Below, piece after piece: positions 47,166 to 58,350 of a DNA stretch of 64,000 bases. How positions within the stretch are numbered: the stretch's first letter is position 1; each line of letters opens with the position of its first letter. The position numbers and the translations under genes were made by a program. The notes below the pieces were generated by a model. That model saw nothing but the letters and a program-made list of their open reading frames with translations, did not search any database and was not told the origin of the DNA. The DNA comes from Typhlomys cinereus (Eukaryota; Chordata; Mammalia; Rodentia; Platacanthomyidae), in contig JALPQD010000925.1 of NCBI GenBank assembly GCA_023101885.1, positions 1-64,000 of the forward strand, read 5' to 3'.

Positions 47166-49830
47166 GTTTCAGCATTTTTTAAAATTTGTGTGTATGTGTG
47201 TGCGTCAACGCGCGCACACGATAAAACTATGGAGACCTTGATGTGCAGCTCAGTTGTGGAGAGCTTACTACTGTCATCTGTTTCCCAGCACTCTGCAAGC
47301 AGAACCAAGAGGCTCAGAAATTTAGGGTCTCTTTGGTGACAAATGAGGTTCACAGTCAGCCTATTTTACTGAGATTGTATCTCAAAAAAAATGTACATAA
47401 AACTAAAATCTCCGGATTCCTAATGAAAACATTAAAAAGAAAAATGGTTATGCAGAAAGCTCAGATTAGGTGGGAGAAAATTGCTATGGAAAACAAGGGT
47501 CACAGGGGAACATGAAGTCTTAACAGTTCAGCCTTCTGAATGTCAAATCATGGGTCTTTACAAAGTATGGTGCCTGAGGGATTTCTATGGTAATGGTAAA
47601 GTCAAGGTCAGAACCAGGAACCCAGATGCTCCACCTCTGGAGTCCCAGCCAGGTGCCTTAAGTTGCTTTGTAGATCATGGTCAGCAAAATCCTGTGACTT
47701 AAAGGGACCACACATTTTTTAGAGACCAAAGTCAAAGAAAGCAAAGAGGAGATCAGGGCATGAAGCAGGTGAGAGCGCCTCATGTTTCTTTCCTCTTTGG
47801 CTTTTCTGCACTCTGGATCTCTCCAATTTCTGTCTCATTTTCTACATCAGCTTTGGGAAATATGGCTTCTTGGGGCCCAGCCTGTCCTTTTATATGTTGG
47901 TTGGGTGAAGCTAGCCTTGTAAGCTCTCCATCTTCCTCAGGCATCTCTGGGGAATACAATAGCCCAGAGTAGCATGAAGAGATATTTTTATTTATTAATG
48001 TGTGTGTGTACCAGCAGGCACAGTGTGTCCCTGTGGAAGACCAAGGGTGACTTCGGGAATCATCCTGGATTGTTTTTACCTCCTTACTAGCAGAGATTTG
48101 TGTATGTGTTTGTATCAGGGCATTGTATATTCCAGGTTTTAAATTTTTTTTTTTATTATTTATTCAATTGTGCATATGTACGTATGTATGTGCGTGCGTG
48201 CGTGCGTGTCTGTGTGTGTGTGTAGAACCACGGACGAATTCGGGAACCACCAAGGACGCCTCCACCTCCTTCTGCCCGGGCATTCACAGGCTCCGCCCTA
48301 CCAGGACCGGAACGCAGGCCACCCCCGCTTCCGCCCGGCGTCTATACGTGGGATCTGGGATCCGAACTCAGGACCTTCCGCCTGCAAGGCAGAGGCTTAA
48401 CCCCTGAGCCACCTCTCCAGCCCCCAAGGATGACTTTTAAAATTTGACCATACAGAGTTTTTTATCTCTCTAGCAAATATATATGGTGCTGGATTGCTTC
48501 TACCTCCTTGCTTTGCTCTGGGATTTCTCAGGCAGCACCCACCGGGGAGAGAAGTGCAGGCCACCACCATTTATTTGTGTCTGGGATTGTACAGGGGACC
48601 TGTCATCTGAACTCAGGACCTTCTGCTTGCCAGACAAGAGTCTTAACCCATGAGCTCATCTCTCCCGCCTAAGCTTTCTTTTTTTATATTAAAATCTTTT
48701 TATTTGAGGACATCATTAACAATTCTATTTTATACAGGTTGTGGTTATTCTGTGTCTGAGCTATAACAATTATTTATCTTTCTGAATTACATTTGCAAAT
48801 TGAGAGTTATTTAATATATACGCATATATACAGTTATTTTCTATACAATTGTATAATCCTTTTTAATTTAATTTAATTTTTTTGCTTCACTCTGGGGTTT
48901 CTGGGATCTGCCTTCCAGTCTTGGGGAGAAGGACATCTCCATCTTCCCACTACACTCAGGCTTCTGTGTTTATTCCTGGGGTCTGGAATCTGAACTCAGG
49001 TCCTTCCACTGTTGGGTCAGAGGCTTTAACCACTGAGCCATGTCTCTCCAGCCCTTACAAGTGTAATTCTTTGTAACTTTTAAATTTGAGTATATATTGT
49101 TTTTATCTCTCTAGCAAATACATAAGATGCTGCTTTTCTACATTTTTGTCTTAAAGATACATGAAGGTTATTTTATCTTCAGCACATAGGTAGACTATAA
49201 AATCATAAAAATAAAATTAAAAAACTATTTCACGTGCACATATAAGAAAAAACAGTGTAAGGAAATAGGGCTGGATGCCTGCCAGGGTTTCAGTAGTCTT
49301 GTACTGTATGTAGCCTCTTGGGCCATGTTGTCTTCAGAACTTAACCGCCATGATCACTTTCAGTAACATTGCTTCTGGTTAAGGGTTAGCAAATTTTTCA
49401 GCATTCTGGCTGTCCATACTAGTTCCCACAATGCTGCATCTTGTTAGGCACAGTGTCATGGTATAGGTCCATTTCAGAGACTGCCTGGGAATCACAGTGT
49501 ACCTGAGAGAGAATTGACAGAAAAATATCTTGATGAGAGACTGAATGTGACTTTATCCTGAAGGGCTTCCCAAAATCTTTAAGATATTTTATTATGGGAG
49601 ATAAGGAAATAGAAGTAAGCAGTAGTATGGTTTGGAGTAGGGTGTGGTGTCTCACAAGTGTGTGTCCAGAACTGGGAGTCTGGAAGCAAGAGGACCAGCA
49701 ATTCAGCACCAACATTGGCTGTTTACCCACTTCAGGCCAGTTTCGACTGTAGGGGACCATTTTCTATAAATGGAAGACAGGCTGCTTCTATGCTTCCTAA
49801 ACTGCCTTCAACTTAATCTTTCTTTAGTCT
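47166..49830. other. 3' flank of P4
   Basis: No gene. It contains older SINE pieces in minus orientation at about 48000-48110, 48480-48670 and 48875-49055, and a young SINE at 48139-48425. Open frames are not conserved with the arms. Confidence 0.55.
48139..48425 (-). mobile_element. Young SINE
   Basis: In minus orientation it ends in the ggggctggagaggtggctca head at 48425, with a GTGC/GT tail at 48170-48224. It is inserted near, but not at, the site of the SINE at 7215. Confidence 0.85.
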
Positions 49831-51770
49831 CCCAAATGTGGCATCCTCTTTGTATAGTTTACTAAAGCATTAATATAGTTTTAATAAGCAAAAAAAAAAA
49901 AAAACAAACAAACAAACAAAAAAGAAATGGGGCCACCCAGGCCTGGTGTTTGTAGCCTGGCTGCAGACCCCCAAGATCCTGCCCTCTTGATTTGCAGCCT
50001 CTTCCTCATACCTGTATAGAACTGTGTAGAGTAGGCTGAGGGTAGGGGTAGAGAGGTTTGCCACGCCTGCAGGGAGGGACCTGATCAGTACAGTGTGGCA
50101 ACATCTGAAGTGCTGATGAACTTCATGTCTCCTGCTGAGAGCACGAGTGAATCCTCCCTCCACCCAAGCTCATTCTCATCATCCCATGAAAGGTCTGATG
50201 TGAAGTCAATCCCTGTGGAAAAAGCTGATCCCCAATCAGGTCCAGGCGGGTGGGGACTCCAGAATCACATCAGAACCAGAGAAGGCTAAGAACCAGAGAA
50301 GGCTAAGAAGAGCTAGGGAGGTGCAGGCTGCTGGCATCTCGTTGGGCTGCTCTGCAGATTGTGCTGCTGGGAAATAAAGGCACAGAACTGCAGACACCCC
50401 CAGCCAGAGCAGGATCAGAGTGTAGAAACCCACACATATTCTCTTCCTGGCAACCTACTTTCTTTGTCCTAATAGAGGAACTAGTTTGGGGGCCAGTGGA
50501 ACCTGACACTGAACGAAGAGAAGGGACCTATATGCAGAGAGATTATTGCTCTTGTCCTGAAGTATGATTGGTTAACTGCCAATAAGCATGAAGTTCTGGG
50601 AGATCTTCCCATTGTTGCCTTGCTTTGATTTCTAAGTCGTGAATAAATTTGAGAGAGATCACCTGTCAAAAGTCAGCTCTCTACTTGCACCATCAGGATT
50701 TCTTAGGAACAAACTCAGGTGTCCAGGTTTGGGAGCAAGTGTCCCTTAACCTGCTGTGCCACCTCACAGCTCCTGCTTCTTCGTTTCTGAAAACTGCTGA
50801 TTCTTTGTATGAGTGAGTAGGAATGCACGGGCCATGGAGCAAGTCCGAGATGAAAGAAAGGAACAGGAGAGAAGGAGCATGTGCAGGAACCTCATCACGT
50901 TCTTTCCTTGTAACCAGAAGAAAGATGAAGTTATGAAGTCACAGGATTGGGTCAGCCAGGGGGATCCATGGGTGAATTACAAACAGAGCTCAGCTAGCAG
51001 TTAAGATGCCATCAGCCACCACCATGTGTCAAGCACAGTCAGTCCTGTAGCTGTGGAGAGAGACATCCATTCATCTATTCGAGGCCTTCATGTGCAGGTG
51101 GCCAGCCAGGGAATGAGAACAGGTATCTTATAATGTGGGTAGGTGTGGGGGTTGATGCTGGCCTTCAGGAGGGCTTTGGAACTGATCAGACTGGGCCGCA
51201 AGATCAGCAGTTGAGACACTTTGTCTCCTGCTCATTGGCCTGAAAAGAGGGTTTTGCATTCTCTGTGATTGAGTCTCAAGCCAGAAGTGACACCACTCAG
51301 CTCACAATGTTCTTTTTCCCTTGCAATAGTTTACCTTGGACAAAGACAGCATGCATCCATAGCAAACGTGGGCAAGCAAAACATGCTTTTCCTAAACTGC
51401 TGACTGCTTGAGAACATAGTAAATCACAAAAGTCTGTTTCTAGTATATAATTCCTGATTGTTCAAAAACATAGTAAATCATAAATGTCTTTATGTATTTC
51501 CCTGTATGCCTTCATGCTATTCATTTTAAATTATTTGAATTATTAAGCAAGATTTTGATATTCTCTGTTCTTTTCTCTATGGCTGCCGATTCTGGATGAT
51601 TGCCAGAATTTAACATATATATATACATACATATATACATATATATACTCATTTATCTGAGAATAAAATCATGTTGGCATTCCTTCTGGCTTCGAACCCT
51701 CTGACCTTGGTCTGGTTCAATTTCCACTGATCCCCCCAAATGAACTTCATGGTGATTGATTCATAAGTGT
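49831..51770. other. Intergenic, no recognised gene
   Basis: An A-rich (AAAC)n patch lies at 49889-49924 and an (AT/AC)n patch at 51616-51652. No protein family is recognised. Confidence 0.5.
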
Positions 51771-52031
51771 GGACACTTATGGGCATGGTGGTACATGCCT
51801 GAAATTAAGGCACTCATAGGGCATGGGCAGAGTGAGGCATTCAAAACCGGCAAGGGCTTTGTCACACAGTAGGTGGCACAGAAATTTCTTCAGAAAGGGC
51901 ATGGAGAAACTGTTCCCATAGAAGTTGACCTCAGTGAGCTGGATGCAGCTGCTCAGGGCAAGCAGGACTACACTGAGCTGAGAGTTCCCCATCCTGCAAT
52001 CCTCCAACACCAGACTCTGCGGAGCACTCTT

Positions 52032-53718
52032 TTTTTTTTTTTTTTTTCACTTTTTGTAAAAATTTATTTGACCGAAATGTGGAAAAAAGTGACATTATTT
52101 CACACGCGGCATCTGCAGGAAACCGTGGCGTCCAGCCAGTGCGGCTGGGCTGACCCATCAGCTTCTGGGTGGTGTGTTGTTTAATAAATAGGGCTGGGGG
52201 TGCGGGAGAGGCATATACGCCAGAAGCAAAGGGCGGGGGTCGTAACTGTAAATTCAAGTAGGTACCCTTGGCGGGTTGGAATGTTGCAGCTGTGAGATGT
52301 TAACCTAGAGAGCCTACAGACCGGGCTCCGTCCAGTTCCTACAGCAGAGGGGGCAGCGTGGGGGGTCCCTGGAATGAGATGCTCCTTGGGAAGAGCTTGG
52401 AATGAATGCAGTACAGCAGACAGCATTGTGGGAACGGCGTGGACACCCCGGCCTCTGTTCTTTTTTTTTTTTTTTTCTAATTTCCGCACATACAAACTTA
52501 ATAGGTACAACGGTTCCCTCCCTCCCTCCTCCTCCCCCCGAGCCCCCTGCTCCCCCTCCCCTCAGCCCTCCCTCCCATGCCCCAGTGCCTCCCACCAACA
52601 ATCCCCAGAGAACTGAGCCTCTGTTCTCAAGGAGGAAGAGGGTCTGGGCCAGGCGCCTTCAGTCCTGGCTTTTAGTTTCCGCTGTGGATGGAAAAGCCCC
52701 ACCCTGGTCAGTGGGACTCCCCTGAGCCTTTCATGGTGGCGGGTCGACACAGAGAGATCACAGCAGAAAGTCTGGAATGTTCCAAGTGCCCCGTCTTCAG
52801 GAGCCCACTTCCCCGCCCCCACTGCAGCGGGACATACACCCCGCCCTAGCTTAGGAGCAAAGAGAAGACTAGAAACACAAGCAGGCGAAAGCCAGGAGGA
52901 GGAGTTACGCTGTGGCTGTACTCATCTGATGCAAAATATTTGGTCACTGATTCCTGATAGATCAGGCTAGGGAGGGCTACCACCCTCCTAGGAGAAGCCC
53001 CACCCTCCGGCCCCTAGATGCAGTAGAGCTCGTTCAGCGTCTAGTGCAGGGTCTGGTGCAAACCCACGTTCTCCTCTGGCTTGGGCCAGTTTTTCTTCCA
53101 GGTCATCGATGGTCTTTTTCAGCTTGGCAACGGTTCTCTCTGCAAACTCGGCTCTGGTCTCAGCCTCCTTCAGCTTGTCTGACAGGAGCCTGATCTCCTC
53201 GTCGTATTTGTCCTCCTTCTCTGAGTATTTTTCCGACGCAGCCTCCAGGGACTGGAGATTGTTGATGACATTTTTCAGCTCTTCCTCCAGATCCGCGGAC
53301 TTCAACTCAGACAACCCTGCGCGCTCCTTGGCTCGCTCCAGCTCGCGGTCCAGGATCACCAGGTTCCGAGCTACCTCCTCATACCTTCGGTCGGCCTCCT
53401 CCGCGATGGGCTTGGCCTGCTTCAGCTGCAGCTCCTGGATTTCCATCTTCTCCTTGTCCTTCATGGCTCGGTTCTCGATCACCTTCATGCCTCTCTCACT
53501 CTCGCCTGCCGCCTTCTCTGCCTCTTCCAGCTTCTGCAGAGCAGTGGCCAGCCGCTCCTGAGCCCGGTCCAGTCCTCTTTTGCCAGCTGTTTGCGTCGGT
53601 TGAGAGCAGCCACATCACCCTCGGCGTCCCCGGCTCTCCTCTCCGCCTCCTCCAGCTGCTCCTGCGCGGCCTGCAGGGCCTCCCAGCGCCGGTCCAGTTG
53701 GGCCTCCCTGCGTTTGCA
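52032..53718 (-). pseudogene. TPM4: TPM4 processed pseudogene
   Basis: The minus strand encodes tropomyosin without introns. 53488-52988 is open from [18 protein letters not shown] through [20 protein letters not shown] to [12 protein letters not shown]. The end, in another frame, reads NVGLHQTL then TLNELYCI, matching the TPM4 C-terminus rather than that of TPM1-3. Upstream, [10 protein letters not shown] is present with frameshifts. The coding region is 5'-truncated. The 3' UTR ends with AATAAA and a poly-A tract (52031-52047 as T). A 10 bp direct repeat gagcactctt flanks it (52022-52031 and 53719-53728), the mark of L1-mediated retroposition. It contains an L1 3' fragment at 52462-52616. 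Confidence 0.93.
52462..52616 (-). mobile_element. Short L1 3' UTR insertion in the TPM4 retrocopy
   Basis: About 155 bp comprising a poly-A (seen as T) and the last part of the L1 3' UTR (attaagtttgt and the G-rich tract). It is flanked by the 11 bp duplication gcctctgttct (52451-52461 and 52617-52627). It is an extreme 5' truncation. Confidence 0.92.
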
Positions 53719-53899
53719 GAGCACTCTTGCGACTGTCTCAGGGAGCAGTTGCAGGGCACATGAGTGGACTATGAACACACAAATCAGGTTGAGATTTGTG
53801 AGCTCCATTAGCCTATGGCAGTGACAGAAATAATTGACATCTGCATGCGAAAGCCAGCAGAGAGTTGCAGAGATTGTCTTCAAGAGGGTCTTCAGGCAG

Positions 53900-54727
53900 C
53901 TGGGAAGAGAAGATGTCAGCTTTTGCAAGTGGCATTAGAGAATGTAGGTGGCATCCAGAGGGAACCCAATGACTCAAGGCCAATGTGACTGTGGTAAAGG
54001 TTACCTGCAGGCTGCTGCCTGTTGGAGTGTGCTCACTCAAGTCTCCCATTTTATTCTGAGGCCAGCCTCCATTACTGTGGGACTGCCTTAGTGCACAGCT
54101 TGGCAAATCCTTTCCTCACTGTCCATCATGAAACCAGTGCTGGACACAATGGGACAGACGAGGTACAAGCAGGAAGAATCATCCCTCTGAGGCCTCATCA
54201 TCATCCTGATGTGTGCACTATGGTGCTGTGGGCCTCCTTACATAGTATCCACATAGCCTGTCTTCATAGGCTTCCCTACCACTGGTTCCTCAGTAACCCC
54301 ATTGTCCATTTTCTACCAACTCACACCCCACAGAGAATTACATGCTCCTTCATGTGACTGCAGAACACAGCGCACATCTGGATGACTGTGCACATCCCTC
54401 CCACCTGCTCAGCCTCTGGTCTTCCTGTTCCCCTCTCCTTAGCGTAGACAGGCTGTCTAAGGAAAACGTCACAACCCACCCTCACTGACTCCCCACATCT
54501 GACCTTCTTAGCAGGGACCCTCCATTCCATACCCACACAGTTCAATTCTGTGCCCCCTAGCAGTGGTTGTAAAAGACTGAGATTCTCCCAGTTGGAAACA
54601 ACTCCAGGCCTAGACACTCTAATGCCTCCAATCTTGTGAGAGCCTTAGGGATTGGTGGTCACCTACCCGCTAATGTGTCCAATAGTTGCTGCCCTGTCTG
54701 CTGCATCACTTGGACCCTCTTTCTTAC
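53900..54727 (-). other. Intron 2 of P5
   Basis: Lies between the exon 2 donor and exon 3 acceptor on the minus strand. Its length (about 828 bp) is close to intron 2 of P3 (792) and P6 (843). No insertion is recognised. Confidence 0.7.
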
Positions 54728-55960
54728 CTGAGCAGCTGTTTCAGGTGATTCTAAGGAAGTAGATGCTATTCAAGTGGAGATGCTGGGGACTTCGGAGTTT
54801 GGTGAACTGAAACAGGAGCTGGACCATACTTTTTCTCCATCTCCTCAACCTAGGTAGGCAGTATTGTGGATGCCCATGAGAAGAGGGCTACACAGACTTG
54901 TCATCAGGCCCAGGTAAGGTGCAAACCATGTCAGAGTTCTCAGCTGCCCCCATGAATTCAGGTCCAACTCCTGCATAGAATCTGGCTCAGAAACTTTCAG
55001 CATCTCTGTGACTTTGGAGGCAGGCAGGGTCCAGACCTACAGTTTCCAACAACACAGCTGCAGGGAGCCTCTTGTCAGCTAGGCCCATTGCTAGATGAGT
55101 GTGTGTGTTCATCCTGATGGTTGGTCTCCAGGTAGAGGTCAAGTACCACCTTCAGGAGCTGCTCTCCAGAACCTGGATGGTCTGGCACTGCTGGCTTCCT
55201 GCGAGGGACCTATGTGGGCAGTCTCTGTCTCAGACACCAGTGCATGCATTCTAGAAGTTGTGGTCTTCATTTCCCACACCCACACTGTAGTTTCTAACTC
55301 CTCTGAGCAAAGCAGAACTCCCAGTAGATATGCTCAGTGAACTTGCAGCATCTCACTTTAGTTGATGTCTCAAATGTTGGGCAGCACAAACTTCTGCTTG
55401 CTTGGTGCTGAAGAGGACTCCCAGGGGCTTATGTGCTAGACTGGAGCTCTTCAGTGAGGTGCATTGTGGCCCTCGCCCCTTCTTGCCTCCATTCAGTGTC
55501 TCCAGTACCCAGGGTGGTCCCATTCTAAGTGCCATGTGAGGAGATAAAAGCAGACTCATTAGTCTGTGCCTGAGTTTGTTCCAAGCAGTTCCCACACATG
55601 CCTTTGCAGATGGCTCAGTTGTGATCTCTGGAGTGCTCCCGGATGGTGTTGTCAGAAGTCTCTGAGGCAAGCTTTGATACCTGGCCCCACCTCAGCTGCC
55701 TGTTGTCTGTACCTCACATCCTCCTGTTCCTACTACCTGGATTTCACTTACCTGGGCAAACCTTCAGGGTTAGCAGCAGGTCAAGTGTACCCTGCACAGC
55801 ATCCAAGGTCTGTGGGTCTAGGAGCTCTGTCAGGGAACCCACAGGAAGGCATGTGGAAGGCCAAGTTTATACCATTGCCCTCACAGTGTGAGTGTGTCCA
55901 CGGTGGAGGACCTCTTTGAGTGCGGTGCATAGAGCTCCATGGCAGAGTCTCCTGGGCAGA

Positions 55961-56448
55961 GATGGTCAATTTCACTCAGCAGCCTCTGTACTGCCACTTC
56001 CAGGAGAGTGACTGAGGCCTTGATGCCTTTCCTGTGGATCCTCAGGCAGAAGAGTCCTAGGAAAAGATTGAGAAAGAACTCACTTGCAGATTGAGGCTCA
56101 GGAATCTCCACATCTCCAACTCACAGACTGACTACACTCTCTATTCCAGGGCACTCATGTTGTCACACATGTCTATACGCCTTAGTTTGTTGTCATGGTT
56201 ATGTACCGGTGTCAACTTGATGGTTGAAGGCTTGAGCTCTGGGCAGATTGGTAGAGAACTGATGATTGAGTTAAAGTCAGAGACAACCTGCCAGAGATTG
56301 TCTAGCTGATGGGGAAGGTCCAGCCCATGGTAGGTGGGACTAGGCCCTGAACAGATGAATAAAATACTGAGTCAGGTGAGGAAGTTGGCATCCTTTTGTA
56401 CACTTGGCCAGACATCTTGGTCTGGCAAGTAAAGATCGTCCCTCTCAG
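55961..56448. other. 5' flank of P5
   Basis: No gene. 56190-56400 (cggtgtcaacttgatggttg and following) resembles a dispersed rodent repeat, but I cannot name the family. Confidence 0.4.
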
Positions 56449-56925
56449 CAGCAAAACTAGAAAAAAAACCATCAAAACATCATCCAGAACTTCAGAGACT
56501 CTATATCAACCACCTGGAACTAGACCAGCCTAATCTCTCCCCATCCTGAAGCTCAGGGAAATTTGGGGAAGAGGGGGGGGGAAGATTGTAAGAGCACAAG
56601 GATGGGAGGAGCAATGATATCCAAGATACTCCATACAAGTTAGGGCCGAAGCAATCATAATTGGACTTTGCATGCCCTGCGCAATGTTCAACACACTATG
56701 ACCCTACAAAGTCTAGCATTTGCTAAAGGCACTAGGATCTTTGGAGGCAAGGGATTGACAGCCAGAGTAGTGTTCCTATGCTTAAAGGGAACATAGGAAA
56801 ATGTTCTGGAAAATGCCACTGGGTCCTTGCACCTCATCAGAGAGGAGGACCCAGAGGAGAGTTTAGCATGCTCATTAAAGGATGCTCCGGGGATGGGAGG
56901 GGGAGGCACTGAGGGATGGGAGGTC
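56449..56925 (+). mobile_element. L1 3' UTR fragment
   Basis: Matches the 3' UTR of L1-a and L1-b (for example 23372-23830): cttcagagactctatatcaa, the G-rich tract and the gaggcactgagggatggg end. Confidence 0.85.
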
Positions 56926-56939
56926 TTAAAAGAAAATAT

Positions 56940-57176
56940 TTGGGCTGTAGAGATAGCTCAAGGGTTAAGCCTTTGATCCACAGGAGGTCCTGAGTTCAAA
57001 TTCCAGATCCCATGTAAAAAAGGCCCGGCTGAAATGGCAGAGGGCCACATTTCAAGCTCTGGTATGCAAAGCTTGGAAATTCTCAGAGTGAAACATAAAC
57101 GAGGTAGAAGCAATCCAGAATGATTCCTGAAATCACCCTTGGTCCTCCACAGGGACACACAGTGCTCTCAGACACA

Positions 57177-57220
<44 letters not shown>

Positions 57221-57245
57221 ACACACACACACCCCAAATTTAAAA
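56940..57245 (+). mobile_element. tRNA-derived SINE with (CA)n tail
   Basis: Head gggctgtagagatagctca, box B-like gagttcaaattcc, older-type body, and a CA run at 57178-57232. Confidence 0.75.
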
Positions 57246-57247
57246 AA

Positions 57248-57600
57248 CTATTCAAACTATGATTGGGCTAGGCCAACAGTTCCTAAACAGAAATCGAATA
57301 GCACAGGCATTAGAACCAACACTGAACAAATGGCATCTTATGAAATTAAAGAGCTTCTGTTCAGCTAAAAAATTGTACACCAAGCAAAAAGGCAACCCAT
57401 AGAATGGGAGAAAATCTTCACTAATCACATATCTGATAGAGCTCTATTATCTACAGTGCCCAAAGAACTTAAAAAAACTAAACAGCAAGGAGATAAATAG
57501 CCTAATTAAAAAATGGGACTTGGAACTCAAAAGAAGCTTTTCCAGGGACGAAATAAAAATGTCTATCAAATATCTAAAAAAATACTCCACATCCCTAGCC
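57248..57600 (+). mobile_element. L1 ORF2 C-terminal fragment
   Basis: Starts gattgggctaggccaacagt and follows the L1 ORF2 end through aaatatctaaaaaaatactcc, then stops. It is a separate insertion from the 3' UTR piece to its left. Confidence 0.8.
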
Positions 57601-58087
57601 ATTTTGTTCACTGAGCTATGTATTTGGCCCTCTTTTATTACAAAATTAATTTATTATTTGTATTTGTTAGCAATAGAAAGAAATACAGGGCTAAATGGAG
57701 AGAGAAAGTGAGAGAGATTGAGAGAGGGGGAGATTCACATGAGTACCGTGGTGCATAGGTAGAATTCAGAAAACAACTTTTGGAAGTCAGTTCTCTCAAT
57801 CTACCATGTGGGTTTCTTAGAAGTGAACAGAGTTTTCAGCTTTGAGAGCAGCTGCTTAACCTATTGATCTATTTTTTTGATCATGTAAAAATGATTTAAC
57901 AGTGTGTCTCAAGTGAAGGGAGAGTTTCATCTGTCTGAAGTTCCTCTTGTCTCCATGTTCTCTCTCTCTCTTTCTCAGTGAGCTCTTCCCTCCTCTGAGG
58001 GAAGACCTCCAAATTCCTCTGATCTTCAATTTCTCTCTTCTTTTAGGTATGCACGTGTAGGAGAGAGGGAGAGAGAGAAAGAGAGAA

Positions 58088-58142
<55 letters not shown>

Positions 58143-58350
58143 GCCAAGGGTGACTTCGGGAATAATCCTGGATGGCTCTACGTCTGTTTTGCTTTGCTCT
58201 TGGATTTCCCAGGCTAATCCTTCCAGTACTGGAAGTGCAATCCACTGCCATTCCCCAGTTGATATGTTTTTACGTGGAATTTGGCAACTCAACTCTGCTT
58301 TATTTGATTGTGAGATAGAGGCTAAACAGTTGAGAAATCTCTCCAGTCTC
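57601..58350 (-). mobile_element. SINE cluster with (GT)n
   Basis: A B2-like fragment (minus) at about 57640-57880, then an older tRNA-derived SINE (minus) at about 58070-58350 with a GT run at 58091-58140. Confidence 0.6.

Larger units (their letters stand above)
43215..49830 (+). repeat. Old segmental paralogue of arm positions 1.5-7.93 kb
   Basis: The same order of landmarks appears in direct orientation but clearly diverged: the actcaaggaatgg block, the candidate 5' exon donor, the SINE before exon 1, PRAME exon 2, the 3' flank, a young-SINE region, and the end phrase cctaaactgccttcaa. Exon 1 and exon 3 are missing. This predates the palindrome by a wide margin. Confidence 0.85.
51777..55960 (-). 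pseudogene. PRAME-family pseudogene P5, split by a TPM4 retrocopy
   Basis: On the minus strand, exon 1 is at about 55950-55752 (decayed, donor ccag|gtaagtg). Exon 2 is at about 55400-54728 (LKVVLDLYLET, then many stops; donor ctcag|gtaagaa). Exon 3 starts at 53899 after a ttcccag acceptor and runs to 53719, then resumes at 52031 and continues to about 51777. The two halves of exon 3 meet in the LLPETVARVL / LVLEDCRMG region typical of the family. The 1.7 kb between them is a processed TPM4 pseudogene. The 3' end, after a decayed ELYPAP-equivalent segment, is cut by a B1-like start near 51781-51816. Exons 1 and 2 have multiple stops. The gene is long dead. Confidence 0.88.

Noticed and set aside
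53109..53561. Serine-rich plus-strand frame
   Set aside because: Antisense shadow of the TPM4 retrocopy.
57977..58030. Plus-strand phrase reading ELFPPL, like PRAME exon 1, upstream of P6
   Set aside because: The match ends after six residues; neither the AWPF block nor the exon 1 donor follows, and the region is TC-rich SINE sequence.
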